The notes beneath the pieces are model-generated. The model saw only the letters and a program-made list of their open reading frames with translations, ran no database searches and was not told where the DNA came from. From the NCBI RefSeq assembly GCF_003031675.1, contig NZ_PYWX01000053.1:124001-188000 (forward strand): a stretch of 64,000 nt of DNA. The letters run 5' to 3'. The stretch comes from Pseudomonas palleroniana (lineage in GTDB: Bacteria > Pseudomonadota > Gammaproteobacteria > Pseudomonadales > Pseudomonadaceae). Position numbers and translations under genes: made by a program. This document shows, one piece after another, positions 63,181-64,000 of this stretch. Position 1 is the stretch's first letter. The number at the start of each line of letters is the position of its first letter.

Positions 63181-64000
63181 TGGGTATTGATCTTCCGCTG
63201 ATCTGGGCCGTGATCATCATCTTCGGCATCATGATGTACGTGGTGATGGACGGCTTCGACCTGGGTATCGGCATCCTCTTCCCGTTTATTCCGGGCAAAG
63301 TCGACCGTGACGTGATGATGAACACCGTCGCCCCGGTATGGGACGGCAACGAGACCTGGCTGGTACTGGGCGGCGCGGCGTTGTTCGGCGCTTTCCCGCT
63401 GGCCTATTCGGTGGTGTTGTCGGCGCTGTACCTGCCGCTGATCCTGATGCTGGTCGGGCTGATCTTCCGTGGCGTGGCGTTCGAGTTCCGCTTCAAGGCC
63501 AAGGACCACAAGCGCCACCTGTGGGACAAGGCGTTTATCGGCGGCTCGATTGCCGCGACGTTCTTCCAGGGCGTGGCGCTGGGGGCGTTCATTGACGGCA
63601 TCCCGGTGGTGAACCGTCAGTTCGCCGGCGGCTCGCTGGACTGGTTGACGCCGTTCACGATGTTCTGCGGTGTCGCCCTGGTGGTTGCGTATGCCCTGCT
63701 GGGTTGCACCTGGCTGATCATGAAAACCGAAGGCAAGTTGCAGGAGCAGATGCACAACCTGGCGCGGCCATTGGCCTTCGTGGTGTTGGCGGTGATCGGT
63801 ATCGTCAGCCTGTGGACGCCCCTGTCGCACCCGGAAATCGCCTCGCGCTGGTTCACCTTGCCGAACCTGTTCTGGTTCCTGCCGGTGCCGATCCTGGTGT
63901 TGGTGACCATGTACGGGCTGATTCGCGCAGTGGCACGTAATGCCCATTACACGCCGTTCCTGCTGACGCTGGTGTTGATCTTCCTCGGCTACAGCGGCCT
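63181..64000 (+). CDS. cioB: bd oxidase subunit II, partial at window end
   Basis: Reading continues open from ATG 63181 to the window edge (273 codons). The visible part starts MGIDLPLIWAVIIIFGIMMY, then VMDGFDLGIGILFP, WDGNETWLVLGGAALFGAFP, and GALFID-like LGAFIDGIPVVN, as in CydB/CioB. The subunit stabilises haem b595/d with CioA. It is co-transcribed with cioA. The missing 3' end lies outside the window. Confidence 0.93.

Noticed and set aside
61757-63349. Minus-strand open frame over cioA/cioB
   Set aside because: It covers conserved bd oxidase genes on the other strand and is His/Gln/Arg-rich nonsense.

Overview
The window is a high-GC gammaproteobacterial chromosome segment, most likely from the Pseudomonas fluorescens group. 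Three things point there. Gene order is pseudomonad (holA-lptE-leuS; lnt-corC-ybeY-ybeZ-miaB; hemL-thiE-thiD). A bd oxidase with a short CioA and an upstream Anr-type box is present. Many REP/REPIN palindromes carry a GTGGGAGGGGGCTTGCTCCCG core, typical of that group. I see no rRNA, tRNA, CRISPR array, prophage, insertion sequence or REP-transposase (RAYT) gene. Nearly all of the window is ordinary core genome, with accessory catabolic genes from about 47.5 kb onward.

Layout. 0-8.6 kb: cell-wall and envelope genes (ldcA, a lytic transglycosylase lipoprotein, lptE, an ElyC/YdcF-type protein), the ribosome-rescue gene arfA with its internal hairpin, holA and leuS. 8.7-18.2 kb: lnt-corC-ybeY-ybeZ-miaB, a DUF1820 gene, a Sel1-repeat protein, then hemL-thiE-thiD. 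18.5-28.2 kb: a 7TM hybrid sensor kinase, an AidB-like dehydrogenase, amn, rluE, an Lrp regulator with a probable untranslated transcript next to it, and a CDF metal transporter. 28.2-46.5 kb: hrpB, a membrane-anchored EEP-family enzyme, DUF2076, a NYN nuclease followed by a DEDDh exonuclease, an Lrp-cyclase pair, a DMT exporter, an RhlE-type helicase, an HI0933-type flavoprotein, a deacetylase, tesB, a HAD phosphatase, a hydrolase and a YpfJ-type metallopeptidase.

46.6-53.3 kb is a quinate/shikimate catabolic island: MFS transporter, quiC (3-dehydroshikimate dehydratase), a TetR regulator, an NAD-type quinate/shikimate dehydrogenase and a catabolic type II dehydroquinase. Together these would take quinate or shikimate to protocatechuate. 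Both outer promoter regions carry a 15-bp box that is identical, or 14/15 identical, to the sequence I recall for PcaR, the regulator of protocatechuate breakdown. They also share a second 21-bp motif that could be the TetR operator. 53.4-64 kb: trmA with a purine permease, a small secreted protein, a three-subunit molybdenum hydroxylase (paoABC-like, without a Tat signal), an MFS exporter, and cioA with the start of cioB behind a perfect Anr/FNR box.

The most distinctive non-coding feature is the repeat population. There are about ten REPIN-type elements and one unrelated long palindrome, mostly between convergent genes. Three copies form a larger composite with an extra arm, and two of those share the same loop in opposite orientation.
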